From Akkermansiaceae bacterium UBA1518 (GTDB lineage Bacteria > Verrucomicrobiota > Verrucomicrobiia > Verrucomicrobiales > Akkermansiaceae): DNA of 42,611 bases. Location of the stretch: contig DCQM01000076.1 in the NCBI GenBank assembly GCA_002323895.1, positions 1 through 42,611 on the forward strand, written 5' to 3'. A program made the position numbers and the translations under genes. The notes under the pieces are model-generated. The model was given only the letters and a program-made list of their open reading frames with translations, searched no databases and had not been told where the DNA came from. This document shows positions 34,664-42,611 of the stretch, piece after piece (positions within the stretch are counted from its first letter, which is position 1; each line of letters opens with the position of its first letter).

Positions 34664-35380
34664 ATGAAAAGACGATCATTTTCACTATTTCTGCCGATTA
34701 TTCTGCTTGGTGGGATCTCATTGTCTGGTGAGGAGAAAGCTGGAGTTGGGCTGGAGACGAGTTTGAAGCCTGGAATTAACGAAAAATTCCTCGATCCTGA
34801 ACTTAAGGTGGATGATTGGCTAAAGAGATTTGAAGTTGAAAGCCGGGAGGTTTTTCACGAGAAGGAAACAGTGCTGAAAGCCTGTGGAATTAAAAAGGGG
34901 ATGGTAGTGGCTGACATTGGAGCAGGGACTGGTCTTTATTCCCGACTCTTTGCAGAGGCTGTGGGGCCGGAAGGTTGGGTTGCAGCAGTCGATATCTCAG
35001 GGCCGTTCTTGAAACATATTGTGGCTCGCGCAGAGCAAGAGGGTCAGGAGAATATCGCTGCGATCTTGAGCTCGGAAAACTCAGTATCTTTGCCTCCAAA
35101 CTCAGTTGATGTGGCCTTTATTTGCGACACATATCATCACTTTGAATTTCCCCGTGGGACAATGAGATCCTTACTCGGATCTCTGAAGCGAGGTGGAACG
35201 GTAGTCGTGATTGATTTTGAAAGAATTAAAGGAGTGACTCGCGATTGGCTTTTTGGACATGTCCGTGCTGGAAAGCAGGTGTTTCGAAAGGAGATCGAAG
35301 ATGCTGGTTTGACCTTTGTTGAGGAGCTGAAAATCGACGGTTTTAAGGAGAATTACTTTTTACGATTTCGTAAGGATTGA
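34664..35380 (+). CDS. Exported class I SAM-methyltransferase-like protein
   Basis: I chose the ATG at 34664 (MKRRSFSLFLPIILLGG), which gives a clean signal peptide; 238 residues follow from this start. A Rossmann methyltransferase domain spans about residues 65-235, with VVADIGAGTGLYSRLF, VAAVDISGPFLK, VDVAFICDTYHHFEFP and LKRGGTVVVIDFERIKG. The fold is typical of Methyltransf_11/25 proteins, but an export signal is unusual because SAM is a cytoplasmic cofactor. The stop overlaps the next gene's start (TGATG), so it is coupled to an APC permease. Confidence 0.8.
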   Translation: MKRRSFSLFLPIILLGGISLSGEEKAGVGLETSLKPGINEKFLDPELKVDDWLKRFEVESREVFHEKETVLKACGIKKGMVVADIGAGTGLYSRLFAEAVGPEGWVAAVDISGPFLKHIVARAEQEGQENIAAILSSENSVSLPPNSVDVAFICDTYHHFEFPRGTMRSLLGSLKRGGTVVVIDFERIKGVTRDWLFGHVRAGKQVFRKEIEDAGLTFVEELKIDGFKENYFLRFRKD

Positions 35381-36651
35381 TGTGTGTAGCGAAGGGCAGA
35401 GGTTTTGGCTTTTGGACGCTCACCTTTTTGGTTGTTGCGAACATGGTAGGGGCTGGAATTTTCACAACTTCGGGATTTACGCTGGAGTCGCTCGGTAATC
35501 CTTGGTTAGTGATGCTAGCTTGGTTGGTGGCTGGAACTATCGCTTTGTGTGGAGCCTTCAGTTATGGGTTGCTGGTCAAACAAATGCCTATTTCGGGTGG
35601 TGAATATGCGTTCTTGTCATCCTCGGGGTTTCCCTTTGTGGGATTTGTTGCTGGGTGGGTTTCTCTCTTGGCGGGATTTAGTGGGGCGATCGCCTATGCG
35701 GCGCTGGCTCTTGAAGAGTATTTACCAGGCGATTTTCCCGCTAAGGCTCCAGCAGCAGGAGTGATCGTATTAGGCGCACTGGCGCACGGCTTTAGTCGCG
35801 TGATTGGAGCGGCGACTCAGAATGTGGCAGTTGGATTGAAGTTAATTTTGTTACTTACAATCGTAGGATACGGAGTCTGGAGTATGACTTCGCTAGAATG
35901 GCAGGGCGAGACTTCCAGCGATCCGAGGGATGGGCCGGTAATCCTAGGATTTGCTCAAGCTCTGGTTTGGATTTCGCTCAGTTATTCGGGATTTAATGCC
36001 GCGGTCTATCTGGCGGAAGAATCCAATTCGGCGAAGGTGGTGGCTAAGTCCATGGTGGCTGGTACCGCGCTCGTGAGTCTTTTTTATCTTATCTTGAACG
36101 GGTTTTTCGTCCTCGCCCCCCCGCGTGAGATCGTTGCGGGTCAAGCCGATGTGGCTGCGGTGGCAGCGGGCTGGATTGGTGGTGAGCTTTTTGAAAACTT
36201 TGTCCGGTTAGTCATTTTACTGGCTCTCCTGACATCGGTATTGAGCATGATGATGGCTGGTCCGCGTGTTTATGGTAAGATGGCTGAAGATGGGCTATTA
36301 CCCAAATTTTTCGCAGTGCAGACAACTAGGGTTTGGCCTGCAGTTTCTCTGCAGATGGGCTTTGCTCTTATTTTGATATTTTTTGGGAGCTTGCAGGACC
36401 TCCTTGGCTACCTCGGATTGACCTTGTCACTCTGTGCTGCAGCATCGGTTCTTTGTCTTTTCCTCGGTGCGCATCGGGGATCTGTTAAGGGGTGGAAGGC
36501 GTTTCCTCCTCTGTTTTTTGTTTCGGCCACTTTGATGTCGGTCATTCTTCTGATAATTCGTGATCCCTGGCAGGCTGTGGGGACGTTGGTGATTTTATTG
36601 TTAGGATCCGTTAGTTTTTTATTTTTGACTAGCTCGCGGCTTCGAGAATGA
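35380..36651 (+). CDS. APC-family amino acid/polyamine permease
   Basis: The 423-residue protein has about 12 hydrophobic segments and the APC superfamily opening VVANMVGAGIFTTSGF, whose GAGIF loop binds the substrate backbone in related transporters. LVAGTIALCGAFSYG, SGGEYAFLSSSG and SYSGFNAAVYLAEE are also typical of APC carriers. It should import an amino acid or polyamine across the inner membrane; the substrate is not readable from sequence. I chose the ATG at 35380, which overlaps the TGA of the methyltransferase; a TTG at 35377 is an alternative. A hairpin at 36693-36719 follows. Confidence 0.88.
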   Translation: MCVAKGRGFGFWTLTFLVVANMVGAGIFTTSGFTLESLGNPWLVMLAWLVAGTIALCGAFSYGLLVKQMPISGGEYAFLSSSGFPFVGFVAGWVSLLAGFSGAIAYAALALEEYLPGDFPAKAPAAGVIVLGALAHGFSRVIGAATQNVAVGLKLILLLTIVGYGVWSMTSLEWQGETSSDPRDGPVILGFAQALVWISLSYSGFNAAVYLAEESNSAKVVAKSMVAGTALVSLFYLILNGFFVLAPPREIVAGQADVAAVAAGWIGGELFENFVRLVILLALLTSVLSMMMAGPRVYGKMAEDGLLPKFFAVQTTRVWPAVSLQMGFALILIFFGSLQDLLGYLGLTLSLCAAASVLCLFLGAHRGSVKGWKAFPPLFFVSATLMSVILLIIRDPWQAVGTLVILLLGSVSFLFLTSSRLRE

Positions 36652-36692
36652 ATTGCCAGGCGAATATCCCTAGGGCGTCCAGAAGAGTGAAA

Positions 36693-36719
36693 CCTCCGCT
36701 CGCGATGAGGCATCGGAGG
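36693..36719. terminator. Weak hairpin after the permease gene
   Basis: A 6-bp perfect stem CCTCCG/CGGAGG (36693-36698 with 36714-36719) encloses a 15-nt loop that could fold further (GATG/CATC). No T run follows on either side, so it may be a weak or Rho-assisted terminator. The permease gene and the repeat-protein gene converge around it. Confidence 0.3.
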
Positions 36720-36856
36720 GGGCTTGTTTGCAAATGAGACTTTGGCTTAAGAGAAAGTCAGAGACGGTTGTGGCACCAGCCCTTTTACGAGGATAACACT
36801 TGAAGGAGTTAATGTATTTGTAAGCGATTATGCTCTGAATGATTAAAACTTTTTAG

Positions 36857-38179
36857 TTAGCGCCTCCGTTGAGGATTCAAAATGTCAGCTTTAGCCTCCG
36901 GTGAAAGTCCGCTTTCAGCGAGCCAAGTTTTCGCTTCTTCGGGCTTGCGGCGGTAGTATGCGAAGCCAACTTTTTTTAGAGATTCGTTCCGTATTGTCGG
37001 GTCTTGAATATCTTGAGCCCATGCAATTGCGGTCTTGGGGTCCTGCCAAGCATATCCTTCAGCGAAGCCACGGATCGCGGAGTCGCGTTTCGGTGAATTG
37101 GGCATAGAAAGAAGGTAATTGCCGGCAGCAATAGGGTCGCGATCCTCCCAGTCACCAAAGGCTGAATTGAGTCCTGCTTTTTGACCTTGCCCTTCTGGAA
37201 GCTTCTCGAGCCAAGAAACAGCTGCAAGAGGCTCGCGCTCGGCCCATTTTTTCCCGACCTCAGCAATGGCTCGGGTGGCGTAGTCTTCAGCTGCAAATTC
37301 CTGTATCCAGCCCGCAGCGGATGCTGGATCAGTTCGAGCGTAACCTTCGGCTATTTCTCCCATAGCGGAGCCCTTTAGAGGTCCGTCTTTCAAGGTCGCT
37401 GCCCAATTGGATGCGCCAATTGACCCTTCTTGACGAATAACTTCGTTGGCAACGGTTTCCATCAAACGTGAGGTGTCACTTCGACCTTCAGCGAGAAGTT
37501 TCGAGACATAGTTTGTGGCTTCGTCGCGGTTACGATCGGCTAACCCAGCTACTACGCCTTTTTCTAGGTCGAGCCGCTTAGTCTCAAGCGTGTTGCCCGG
37601 GCCATACGCGAGGTTTTCAGGAAGTTGATCAATGAATGCTATTGCACTGGTCGGGTCAGTGGATGCCCAACCACTTATAACGGAGTATAGATCTACCTTT
37701 TCCATGGCGAGCGAACTAGAGAAAGCAGCTTCACCTGAGATCGTGCCCCAAGCGTAATTGAAGTCGCGCCATTCAGAGTCACGATCACTAATACCGGAGG
37801 CTATCAATTCTTCGCGAATTTGAACTGCATTTTCACCGGTCATTTTCGAAAGGAGGTGGCTGAAGGCAAGGCGACGTTTGAGCTGACTGGGATGTTTTAA
37901 AGATATTGCCGCGAGGCTTTCGATTCCAGATTCTAGAAACGAAGTTCCTCCTATTGCCTTGGATATAGCCTTGCTTTCGATAGAATCGTTTCGAGTTAAT
38001 GCGGTCCGCGCCATCCCTGTTCCTGATAGAGCGGGCGGAGAAGATTGACCAAGGGAAGCTTGATCTTGAGTTTTTGATTTTTGATTGTCCGCAGTGGCTG
38101 ACTTTTGCCAGGCCATGCCAACGAAAAAAGCAGCAACCATCGCAATGGCCCAAAATCCATGGGGTTTGACTACCTTCAT
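36857..38179 (-). CDS. Exported protein of short W..RDP.AA helical repeats
   Basis: The 440-residue protein has an N-terminal membrane segment or signal (about residues 8-24, FWAIAMVAAFFVGMAW), a Ser/Gln-rich linker and a C-terminal array of about 30-40 residue helical repeats. The repeat core reads for example YARTDPASAAGWIQEF, KWAEREPLAAVSWLEKLPEG, WEDRDPIAAGNYLLSMP and YAWQDPKTAIAWAQDI, about seven copies from residue 150 on. Such arrays are common in Verrucomicrobiota and have no assigned function. It lies downstream of ilvN across a strong inverted repeat, so it is likely a separate unit. Confidence 0.8.
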   Translation of the reverse strand: MKVVKPHGFWAIAMVAAFFVGMAWQKSATADNQKSKTQDQASLGQSSPPALSGTGMARTALTRNDSIESKAISKAIGGTSFLESGIESLAAISLKHPSQLKRRLAFSHLLSKMTGENAVQIREELIASGISDRDSEWRDFNYAWGTISGEAAFSSSLAMEKVDLYSVISGWASTDPTSAIAFIDQLPENLAYGPGNTLETKRLDLEKGVVAGLADRNRDEATNYVSKLLAEGRSDTSRLMETVANEVIRQEGSIGASNWAATLKDGPLKGSAMGEIAEGYARTDPASAAGWIQEFAAEDYATRAIAEVGKKWAEREPLAAVSWLEKLPEGQGQKAGLNSAFGDWEDRDPIAAGNYLLSMPNSPKRDSAIRGFAEGYAWQDPKTAIAWAQDIQDPTIRNESLKKVGFAYYRRKPEEAKTWLAESGLSPEAKADILNPQRRR

Positions 38180-38212
38180 CAGCGAAAAAAAAGTAGCAAA
38201 AATTTTAGAAAT

Positions 38213-38253
38213 TACAAATCCCCAGCGACGATTTTCCTGACTGGGGATTTGTA
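38213..38253 (-). terminator. 13-bp perfect inverted repeat, likely terminator after ilvN
   Basis: TACAAATCCCCAG (38213-38225) pairs perfectly with CTGGGGATTTGTA (38241-38253), with a 15-nt loop. On the minus strand the stem is followed by an A/T-rich stretch (AATTTCTAAAATTTTTGC) rather than a clean T run. It sits 27 nt after the ilvN stop and 34 nt before the repeat-protein start, as expected for a terminator, though a regulatory site is possible. Confidence 0.65.
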
Positions 38254-38279
38254 GATTAAGATTTTAAAAGACTAAGCTC

Positions 38280-38819
38280 TTACGTGGCTTGACTCCCACG
38301 TGCCACGACGACTTTGCCGGTTCGGATGGTCTCAATGACTTCGAATTGACCGAGCATAAGAACGACAGCATCAATCTTGCTAGTAGTGCCCGTGAACATT
38401 GCGATCATAGAGTTCGGACTCATATCAACAGTCTTGCCGGCGAAGTGTTCGATGACCTGAAGAGCAGCTGAACGCTCATCTTTGTCCGCGATGATTTTCA
38501 CTAAAAGCATTTCCCGAACGACTGAGTTTTCAGCGGTGTGTTCAAAACAGTGAATCACGTCGATAAGCTTGTTCACCTGCTTGATGATTTGTTCGAGTCC
38601 CTGGGGATTTCCAGAGATGTCAATGGTCATTCTAGAGAAGGCTCCAGTACGTCCCTCGGAGACAACGAGCGAATCTATATTATAAGCTCTCCGAGAGAAG
38701 ACCTGACAAATACGCATTAGGACTCCCGGGCTGTTATTTACGAGAATGGAAAGCGTGTTTGAAGTTCCGCGAGCGGTGCTCTCTATCGGAGTGTCGGTAG
38801 TGACAATCGTTTTGGACAT
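38280..38819 (-). CDS. ilvN: Acetolactate synthase, small regulatory subunit
   Basis: It binds IlvB and gives valine feedback control on branched-chain amino acid synthesis. The 179-residue protein has an N-terminal ACT domain (about residues 22-95): TLSILVNNSPGVLMRICQVF, YNIDSLVVSEGRTGAFSRMT and VIHCFEH, then the C-terminal ACT-like domain with REMLLVKIIAD and IEHFAGKTVDMSPNSMI. It starts 38 nt after the ilvB stop. Confidence 0.95.
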   Translation of the reverse strand: MSKTIVTTDTPIESTARGTSNTLSILVNNSPGVLMRICQVFSRRAYNIDSLVVSEGRTGAFSRMTIDISGNPQGLEQIIKQVNKLIDVIHCFEHTAENSVVREMLLVKIIADKDERSAALQVIEHFAGKTVDMSPNSMIAMFTGTTSKIDAVVLMLGQFEVIETIRTGKVVVARGSQAT

Positions 38820-38857
38820 TTTTAAAGGGAGTGTGAGATTGTGAATAGCTTGAAAGC

Positions 38858-40585
38858 TTAGGTGGATCCGACTGGCTTCGCCATTTGAGTTTTTGGCGGT
38901 TCAGTGATCATGTCTTCGAGCGCAGCCCCGGCAGGAATCATGGGAAAGACGTTCTCGTATTTGACGCATTCGGCATGAATTAGAATGGGTCCATCATTGT
39001 AGGCTAGCGCTTCTTCAATTTTACGCTGACAGTCGGCGGGACGCTTGAAGTGGACACTGGGGATGCCGTAAGCAGCAGCGAGTTTGCAGAAGTCTGGGTT
39101 GCCCTCGAGGTCGACGCCGGATTCCCGATTTTCGAAGAAGAGTTCCTGCCATTGGCGGACCATGCCGAGGTAGTGGTTATTGAGAACCACAATCTTGATG
39201 GGGAGTTTGTGAATCGCGGCGGTCGCGAGTTCAAAAAGAGTCATCTGAAAACCACCATCACCAGAGATCGAGATAACGGTTTTTTCTGGGTGGGCAAGTT
39301 GGGCTCCAATAGCGGCGGGGAAACCAAAACCCATAGTGCCGGCGCCTCCGGAGGAGAGCCAGTGATACGATTCGTCATTCTTATAGAATTGAGCAGCCCA
39401 CATTTGGTGCTGACCAACATCAGTCGAGACAATGGCCTTACCCTCTGTTTGTTCGTATAATTCTTCAATGACCTGCTGCATCCGAAGTCCGCCTTGCTTC
39501 TTGTAGCTGAGAGGAAATTTCTTTTTATAACTGCCAAGAGTCTTGAGCCAGTCTGCGGTATCCAGTTCTTCGATCTCTTGGTTCAGGAGAGTGAGAGCTG
39601 CCTTCGCGTCTCCGACGATTTGTATGTCGGGAACAATCATTTTATCCATTTCTGCTGGATCGATATCGATGTGGATTATTTTGGCATCTGCACAAAATTT
39701 ATCGGGCTGCCCGATAATCCGATCGTCAAATCGTGAGCCGACGTTGAGGAGTAGGTCACATTCGACCATCGCCTTGTTTGCGTAAGCGGTGCCGTGCATA
39801 CCAAGCATTCCGAGGCTTAGATCGTGATTCTCAGGAAAGACTCCTTTGCCGAGAAGAGTTGAAGTGACGGGGCAATTGAGTTTGGTTGCAAGCTCCATTA
39901 GCTCTTGGTCAGCGCGCGAAATCATGGTGCCTTGACCCGCAAGAATCACAGGGCGCTTGGCTTTTTTAATGAGCGCTACCGCTTCCTCTATCCGTGATGG
40001 GTCGATATTGAGAGATTCATATGGGTCATAACCTGGGAGGTCTAATTCAGGATCCATTGTCGCGGTGAAATCACCAGAGGATACATCCTTAGGAACATCG
40101 ATGAGGACTGGACCAGGGCGACCAGTGGTTGCGATATGGTAAGCCTCTTTAGCGACACGGACTAAGTCGTTGGTCTCTTTGACGAGGTAGTTATGCTTCA
40201 CCACAGGGACAGTGATTCCGAAAATATCGGCTTCTTGGAAGGCATCTTTACCAAGCATCCAGGTCACCTGTTGTCCGCAAATCACAAGCATTGGAACCGA
40301 GTCCATTTGAGCGGTCATAAGACCGGTCACGGTATTTCCCGCACCGGGCCCGGAAGTAACTAGGACGGCGGCTGGCTTCCCAGTCGCGCGAGCATAGCCG
40401 TCAGCCATGTGGACTGCTCCTTGTTCGTGACGAACAAGAATAAACTTCATTTTGGTTTCGACTGTTTCCAAGGCGTCAAAAATTGGGATAGCTGCTCCGC
40501 CAGAGTATCCGAATACGAATTCTATGCCGAGATCGTCGAGCGTTTTGATGAGAGCTTGAGCTCCGTCGAGTGTTTGATTGCTCAT
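38858..40585 (-). CDS. ilvB: Acetolactate synthase, large catalytic subunit
   Basis: A TPP enzyme that condenses two pyruvates to 2-acetolactate, or pyruvate and 2-ketobutyrate to acetohydroxybutyrate. The 575 residues carry the catalytic Glu54 (VRHEQGAVHMADGYARATG), SGPGAGNTVTGLMTAQMDS, an FAD-type middle domain (RFDDRIIGQPDKF) and the TPP/Mg motif GDGGFQMTLFELATA...NNHYLGMVRQWQ. The gene pair ilvB-ilvN is conventional. The 165 nt upstream hold candidate operator repeats (40636-40728); no leader peptide or T-box is evident. Confidence 0.96.
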   Translation of the reverse strand: MSNQTLDGAQALIKTLDDLGIEFVFGYSGGAAIPIFDALETVETKMKFILVRHEQGAVHMADGYARATGKPAAVLVTSGPGAGNTVTGLMTAQMDSVPMLVICGQQVTWMLGKDAFQEADIFGITVPVVKHNYLVKETNDLVRVAKEAYHIATTGRPGPVLIDVPKDVSSGDFTATMDPELDLPGYDPYESLNIDPSRIEEAVALIKKAKRPVILAGQGTMISRADQELMELATKLNCPVTSTLLGKGVFPENHDLSLGMLGMHGTAYANKAMVECDLLLNVGSRFDDRIIGQPDKFCADAKIIHIDIDPAEMDKMIVPDIQIVGDAKAALTLLNQEIEELDTADWLKTLGSYKKKFPLSYKKQGGLRMQQVIEELYEQTEGKAIVSTDVGQHQMWAAQFYKNDESYHWLSSGGAGTMGFGFPAAIGAQLAHPEKTVISISGDGGFQMTLFELATAAIHKLPIKIVVLNNHYLGMVRQWQELFFENRESGVDLEGNPDFCKLAAAYGIPSVHFKRPADCQRKIEEALAYNDGPILIHAECVKYENVFPMIPAGAALEDMITEPPKTQMAKPVGST

Positions 40586-40635
40586 GAGGTTTTAGAGATT
40601 TCCTTGAAAAAAGGGGAAATCGAGGTTTCGGGCAA

Positions 40636-40728
40636 GTGAAAATTGATGAAAAATAGGGAAACAGGGGGTTAATTAAACTTATTAACAGTGAAAATTGCCA
40701 TTAATCTGCCAAATATAGGAATTTTCAC
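40636..40728. promoter_or_regulatory. Candidate operator repeats upstream of ilvB
   Basis: The motif GTGAAAATTG occurs twice in direct orientation (40636-40645 and 40688-40697) and once inverted as AATTTTCAC (40720-40728). Start-to-start spacing of the direct copies is 52 bp (about five helical turns); the second and third form an inverted pair with centres 32 bp apart (about three turns). The region lies between the ilvB start and the deacetylase stop, so it fits a control region for ilvBN. The binding protein is unknown. Confidence 0.4.
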
Positions 40729-40750
40729 GTTTCGAGTTCAAGAAATCCTC

Positions 40751-41911
40751 TTACTGAGCTTGGTATGCTACCTCATGATCAATACGGAATGACCAACGTA
40801 TCAAAGGTTCGTAACTTTCCTTACCTTTGAGACGCCACTGAGTGGTTACCTCGCAAAGTGGCTGTCTAAGGGGACGGCTCACGGTCCATTTATAAAGGAA
40901 AGACATGGTGTCAGCTTTTAGGGGAACTTTGCCGAACCCAGCGACCCGCATGACGACCGATTCGGGATCAAGATCTTTTACGCCTGAGAGATCTATTTCA
41001 ATGTCTGGGAGGCGTGAAGCAATAATTTCTCCGGGTTCAGGTTTGGTTGGGTGTGGCAGGGAAATTGGGGTAGCGGTAACTCTAGCGCCGTTGCGGAAAA
41101 CCATCGCGGCGTTGAAGGCGGCGTCGTGATTTCCGAGCACGATATAACGTGGCAAAGTATACCGAGCGGAATCCCGCCGAATCTTCCCCGGTTTTACCGT
41201 AAAAAGCTGGTCATATCCTAATTCGTCCGCGAGCGGGAACATTTCGTCGGTATAGTAGCCGCCGGGGTAGGCGTAGGTGTCCACTTTGATTTTGAATGTG
41301 TCATCGAGAAACTTTTTCGAGTTTCCTAATTCGTTGCGAAGGAATTTTTCGTAGGCTTCCGGCCCCTCCTTGGCTGCTTTTTTTATTTTGCTCGGGAATG
41401 GATGACTGACCGAGTGAGATCCGATTGTGCAGAGCTTGCTGGAGACCATTTCGCGAATCATGGAGAGGGAGAGGGCCCGGCCGCCACGATTTGACCCCAC
41501 GTAGTTTTTATAGAGAAAAATTGTAAAGGGGAGTTTGAGCTCCTTCATAATGGGGAAAGCTTCGGTGTAAACTGATCTCCAGCCATCATCCATGGTGATG
41601 AGAATCGATTGGGGTGGGAGTTCAGCCTCGCCACGACGCCAAGCGAGAAACTGCTCGAGTGTGATCACCGCAATATTGGATTTTCGAATAGCTTCCATCT
41701 GGCTCCGGAATTTTGAGGTGGGGATCCTCATTTGCGTTGCGGGAAGGGTCTTATGGAAAACGTGATAGCCTAAAACAGCGACGCGGGAGCCATCGTCGTC
41801 AAAGACCTCTTTTGCGGGAGGGCTGCGGTCAGTCGCGGCAGTCGGTGCTTCTTGCGCGTGAAGGCCGTAGCAAAGGATGCCCATCATAAGGGTGATTCGG
41901 ACGACTATCAT
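40751..41911 (-). CDS. Exported polysaccharide deacetylase family protein (NodB type)
   Basis: The 386-residue protein has a signal peptide (residues 1-19) and a NodB-type domain (about 50-265): VAVLGYHVFHK, ILITMDDGWRSVYTEAFPIM (TMDDG with the catalytic Asp pair), IGSHSVSHPFPSK (HxxxHP metal site) and TYAYPGGYYTDEM. These are the standard motifs 1-3 of the CE4 family, which removes N-acetyl groups from glycans such as peptidoglycan or poly-GlcNAc. The C-terminal 120 residues form an extra beta-rich domain of unknown role. The secF terminator lies between it and secF. Confidence 0.88.
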   Translation of the reverse strand: MIVVRITLMMGILCYGLHAQEAPTAATDRSPPAKEVFDDDGSRVAVLGYHVFHKTLPATQMRIPTSKFRSQMEAIRKSNIAVITLEQFLAWRRGEAELPPQSILITMDDGWRSVYTEAFPIMKELKLPFTIFLYKNYVGSNRGGRALSLSMIREMVSSKLCTIGSHSVSHPFPSKIKKAAKEGPEAYEKFLRNELGNSKKFLDDTFKIKVDTYAYPGGYYTDEMFPLADELGYDQLFTVKPGKIRRDSARYTLPRYIVLGNHDAAFNAAMVFRNGARVTATPISLPHPTKPEPGEIIASRLPDIEIDLSGVKDLDPESVVMRVAGFGKVPLKADTMSFLYKWTVSRPLRQPLCEVTTQWRLKGKESYEPLIRWSFRIDHEVAYQAQ

Positions 41912-41955
41912 TGAATGAAAGGTTTAGATTCTTAAACTATTTTTGGCAATGATTG

Positions 41956-41992
41956 AAAAAGCCTGCTCGGAGGGAGCTCCGGGCAGGCTTTC
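41956..41992 (-). terminator. Intrinsic terminator of secF
   Basis: GCCTGC (41961-41966) pairs with GCAGGC (41983-41988) and CGGAG with CTCCG inside, with loop GGAG. Read on the minus strand the stem ends in AGGCTTTTTC, a run of five T. It lies 20 nt after the secF stop and 45 nt before the deacetylase start. Confidence 0.88.
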
Positions 41993-42012
41993 ATTAGAAA
42001 TTAGAAACAGCA

Positions 42013-42611
42013 TTATTTGCCGGGCATTGGCTCGGCAACGTCGTTCGGCAGGTCGAGCGAGGCATCGATAAGCTCCTGTCGAAGATTGCTGCCCTTTTTG
42101 CTCCAGATGTAGACGACAGGTGCCGCAATGAAGATAGAAGAGTAGGTTCCGACAACTACCCCGATCATGATGGCGAATGAGAAGTCCTTCAAAGCCGATC
42201 CGCCAAAGATCCAGAGAACGAGGACAGCCACAAAGGTGGTGACCGAGGTCAGAATGGTTCGGGAGAGAGTTGCGTTGATCGCCAAGTTCATGACTTGGGC
42301 GACATCACCCCGCTTTGAGCGGAGTGATTCTCTCATCCGGTCAAAAACAACAATGGTGTCATTGATGGAGTAACCTGCGATCGTTAAGAAAGCTCCAACG
42401 TGAATCAATGAGAGTTCAGTTCCGCACATAATAACAACTCCGATACAAATTAAGATATCGTGAAAGAGTGCTGCAAAGGCCCCAACGGCGAACGAAAATT
42501 CAAAACGGAGGCTGATGTAGAATAAGACAGCCAGGAGACCAAGTCCAAGAGCGTAAAAAGAGTTCTTTAGAAACTCGCCACCAAGAGAGGCTGAAATCGT
42601 TTCGTTATCGA
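42013..42611 (-). CDS. secF: Protein translocase subunit SecF, 3' part (5' end outside window)
   Basis: The frame is open through the right edge (about 199 codons visible) and stops with TAA at 42013-42015. SecF works with SecD as a proton-driven subunit that pulls exported proteins out of SecYEG. Visible landmarks are an RFEFSFAVGAFAALFHD stretch, a membrane segment (LSLIHVGAFLTIAGYSIND), TIVVFDRMRESLR, and TLSRTILTSVTTFVAVL followed by a GSALKDFSFAIMIG segment: the conserved SecF end. The ATG at 42429 is an internal Met. Whether the gene is separate secF or a fused secDF cannot be decided from this part. Confidence 0.94.
   Translation of the reverse strand, partial: DNETISASLGGEFLKNSFYALGLGLLAVLFYISLRFEFSFAVGAFAALFHDILICIGVVIMCGTELSLIHVGAFLTIAGYSINDTIVVFDRMRESLRSKRGDVAQVMNLAINATLSRTILTSVTTFVAVLVLWIFGGSALKDFSFAIMIGVVVGTYSSIFIAAPVVYIWSKKGSNLRQELIDASLDLPNDVAEPMPGK

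Noticed and set aside
1..42611. CRISPR array, insertion sequence, prophage or integration site
   Set aside because: No spaced direct repeats, transposase, integrase, phage gene or flanking duplications were seen by eye; a repeat-finder would be needed to exclude small elements.

Overview
The window (about 42.6 kb, mid GC by eye) looks like chromosomal DNA of a Gram-negative bacterium of the Planctomycetota-Verrucomicrobiota-Chlamydiota group, most likely Verrucomicrobiota. The pointers are a DUF1800/DUF1501 pair with calcium-binding TSP3-like segments, a secreted sulfatase with a Cys-type active site, a signal-peptide protein built of short W..RDP.AA repeats, a periplasmic adaptor protein and lipoprotein-type signals. 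Many genes lack a clear Shine-Dalgarno sequence. This placement is inference from gene content; no rRNA or tRNA gene is present to fix it. I saw no CRISPR array, insertion sequence, phage gene or integration site.

Layout. Positions 1-282 hold the 3' end of an unknown gene, closed by a two-way terminator. From 11010 down to 362 all genes lie on the minus strand: carA, purA, uppS, an orphan sigma-54 response regulator, upp, a large exported TPR protein, then korA-korB (2-oxoglutarate:ferredoxin oxidoreductase). The first six are packed with gaps of 15 nt or less or with an overlap. Positions 11242-15268 (+) carry a translationally coupled DUF1800 / DUF1501 / small anchored protein operon. Positions 18582-15284 (-) carry a spermidine-synthase-like protein, a HlyD/RND-type adaptor with no transporter, and a terpene-cyclase-fold protein. 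Positions 18833-20031 (+) carry a lipoprotein amidase and a YkgJ-type Cys-cluster protein.

The most striking block is 27201-20033 (-): eight genes, seven of them joined by 4 or 8 nt stop/start overlaps. They encode an anchored NTF2-like protein, an acyl desaturase, an FAD amine-oxidase-like enzyme, DUF1365, a cyclopropane-fatty-acid-synthase-type enzyme, DUF2062, a DUF1295 membrane reductase-like protein and a second CFA-like methyltransferase that lacks the usual cysteine. It reads as a complete unsaturated-lipid modification pathway, related to the DUF1365/FAD/CFA modules seen beside singlet-oxygen regulons and furan-fatty-acid genes elsewhere, but with its own desaturase, two methyltransferases and no sigma/anti-sigma pair in view.

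Upstream of it (29942-27266, -) lie trpA, dapF, a BrnT/CopG-type toxin-antitoxin pair and a VanZ-like protein, with queD divergent from trpA. The remaining part holds a PQQ-propeller membrane protein (+), a sulfatase (-), an exported methyltransferase coupled to an APC permease (+), a repeat protein (-), ilvB-ilvN (-) with candidate operator repeats upstream, a polysaccharide deacetylase (-) and the 3' part of secF (-).
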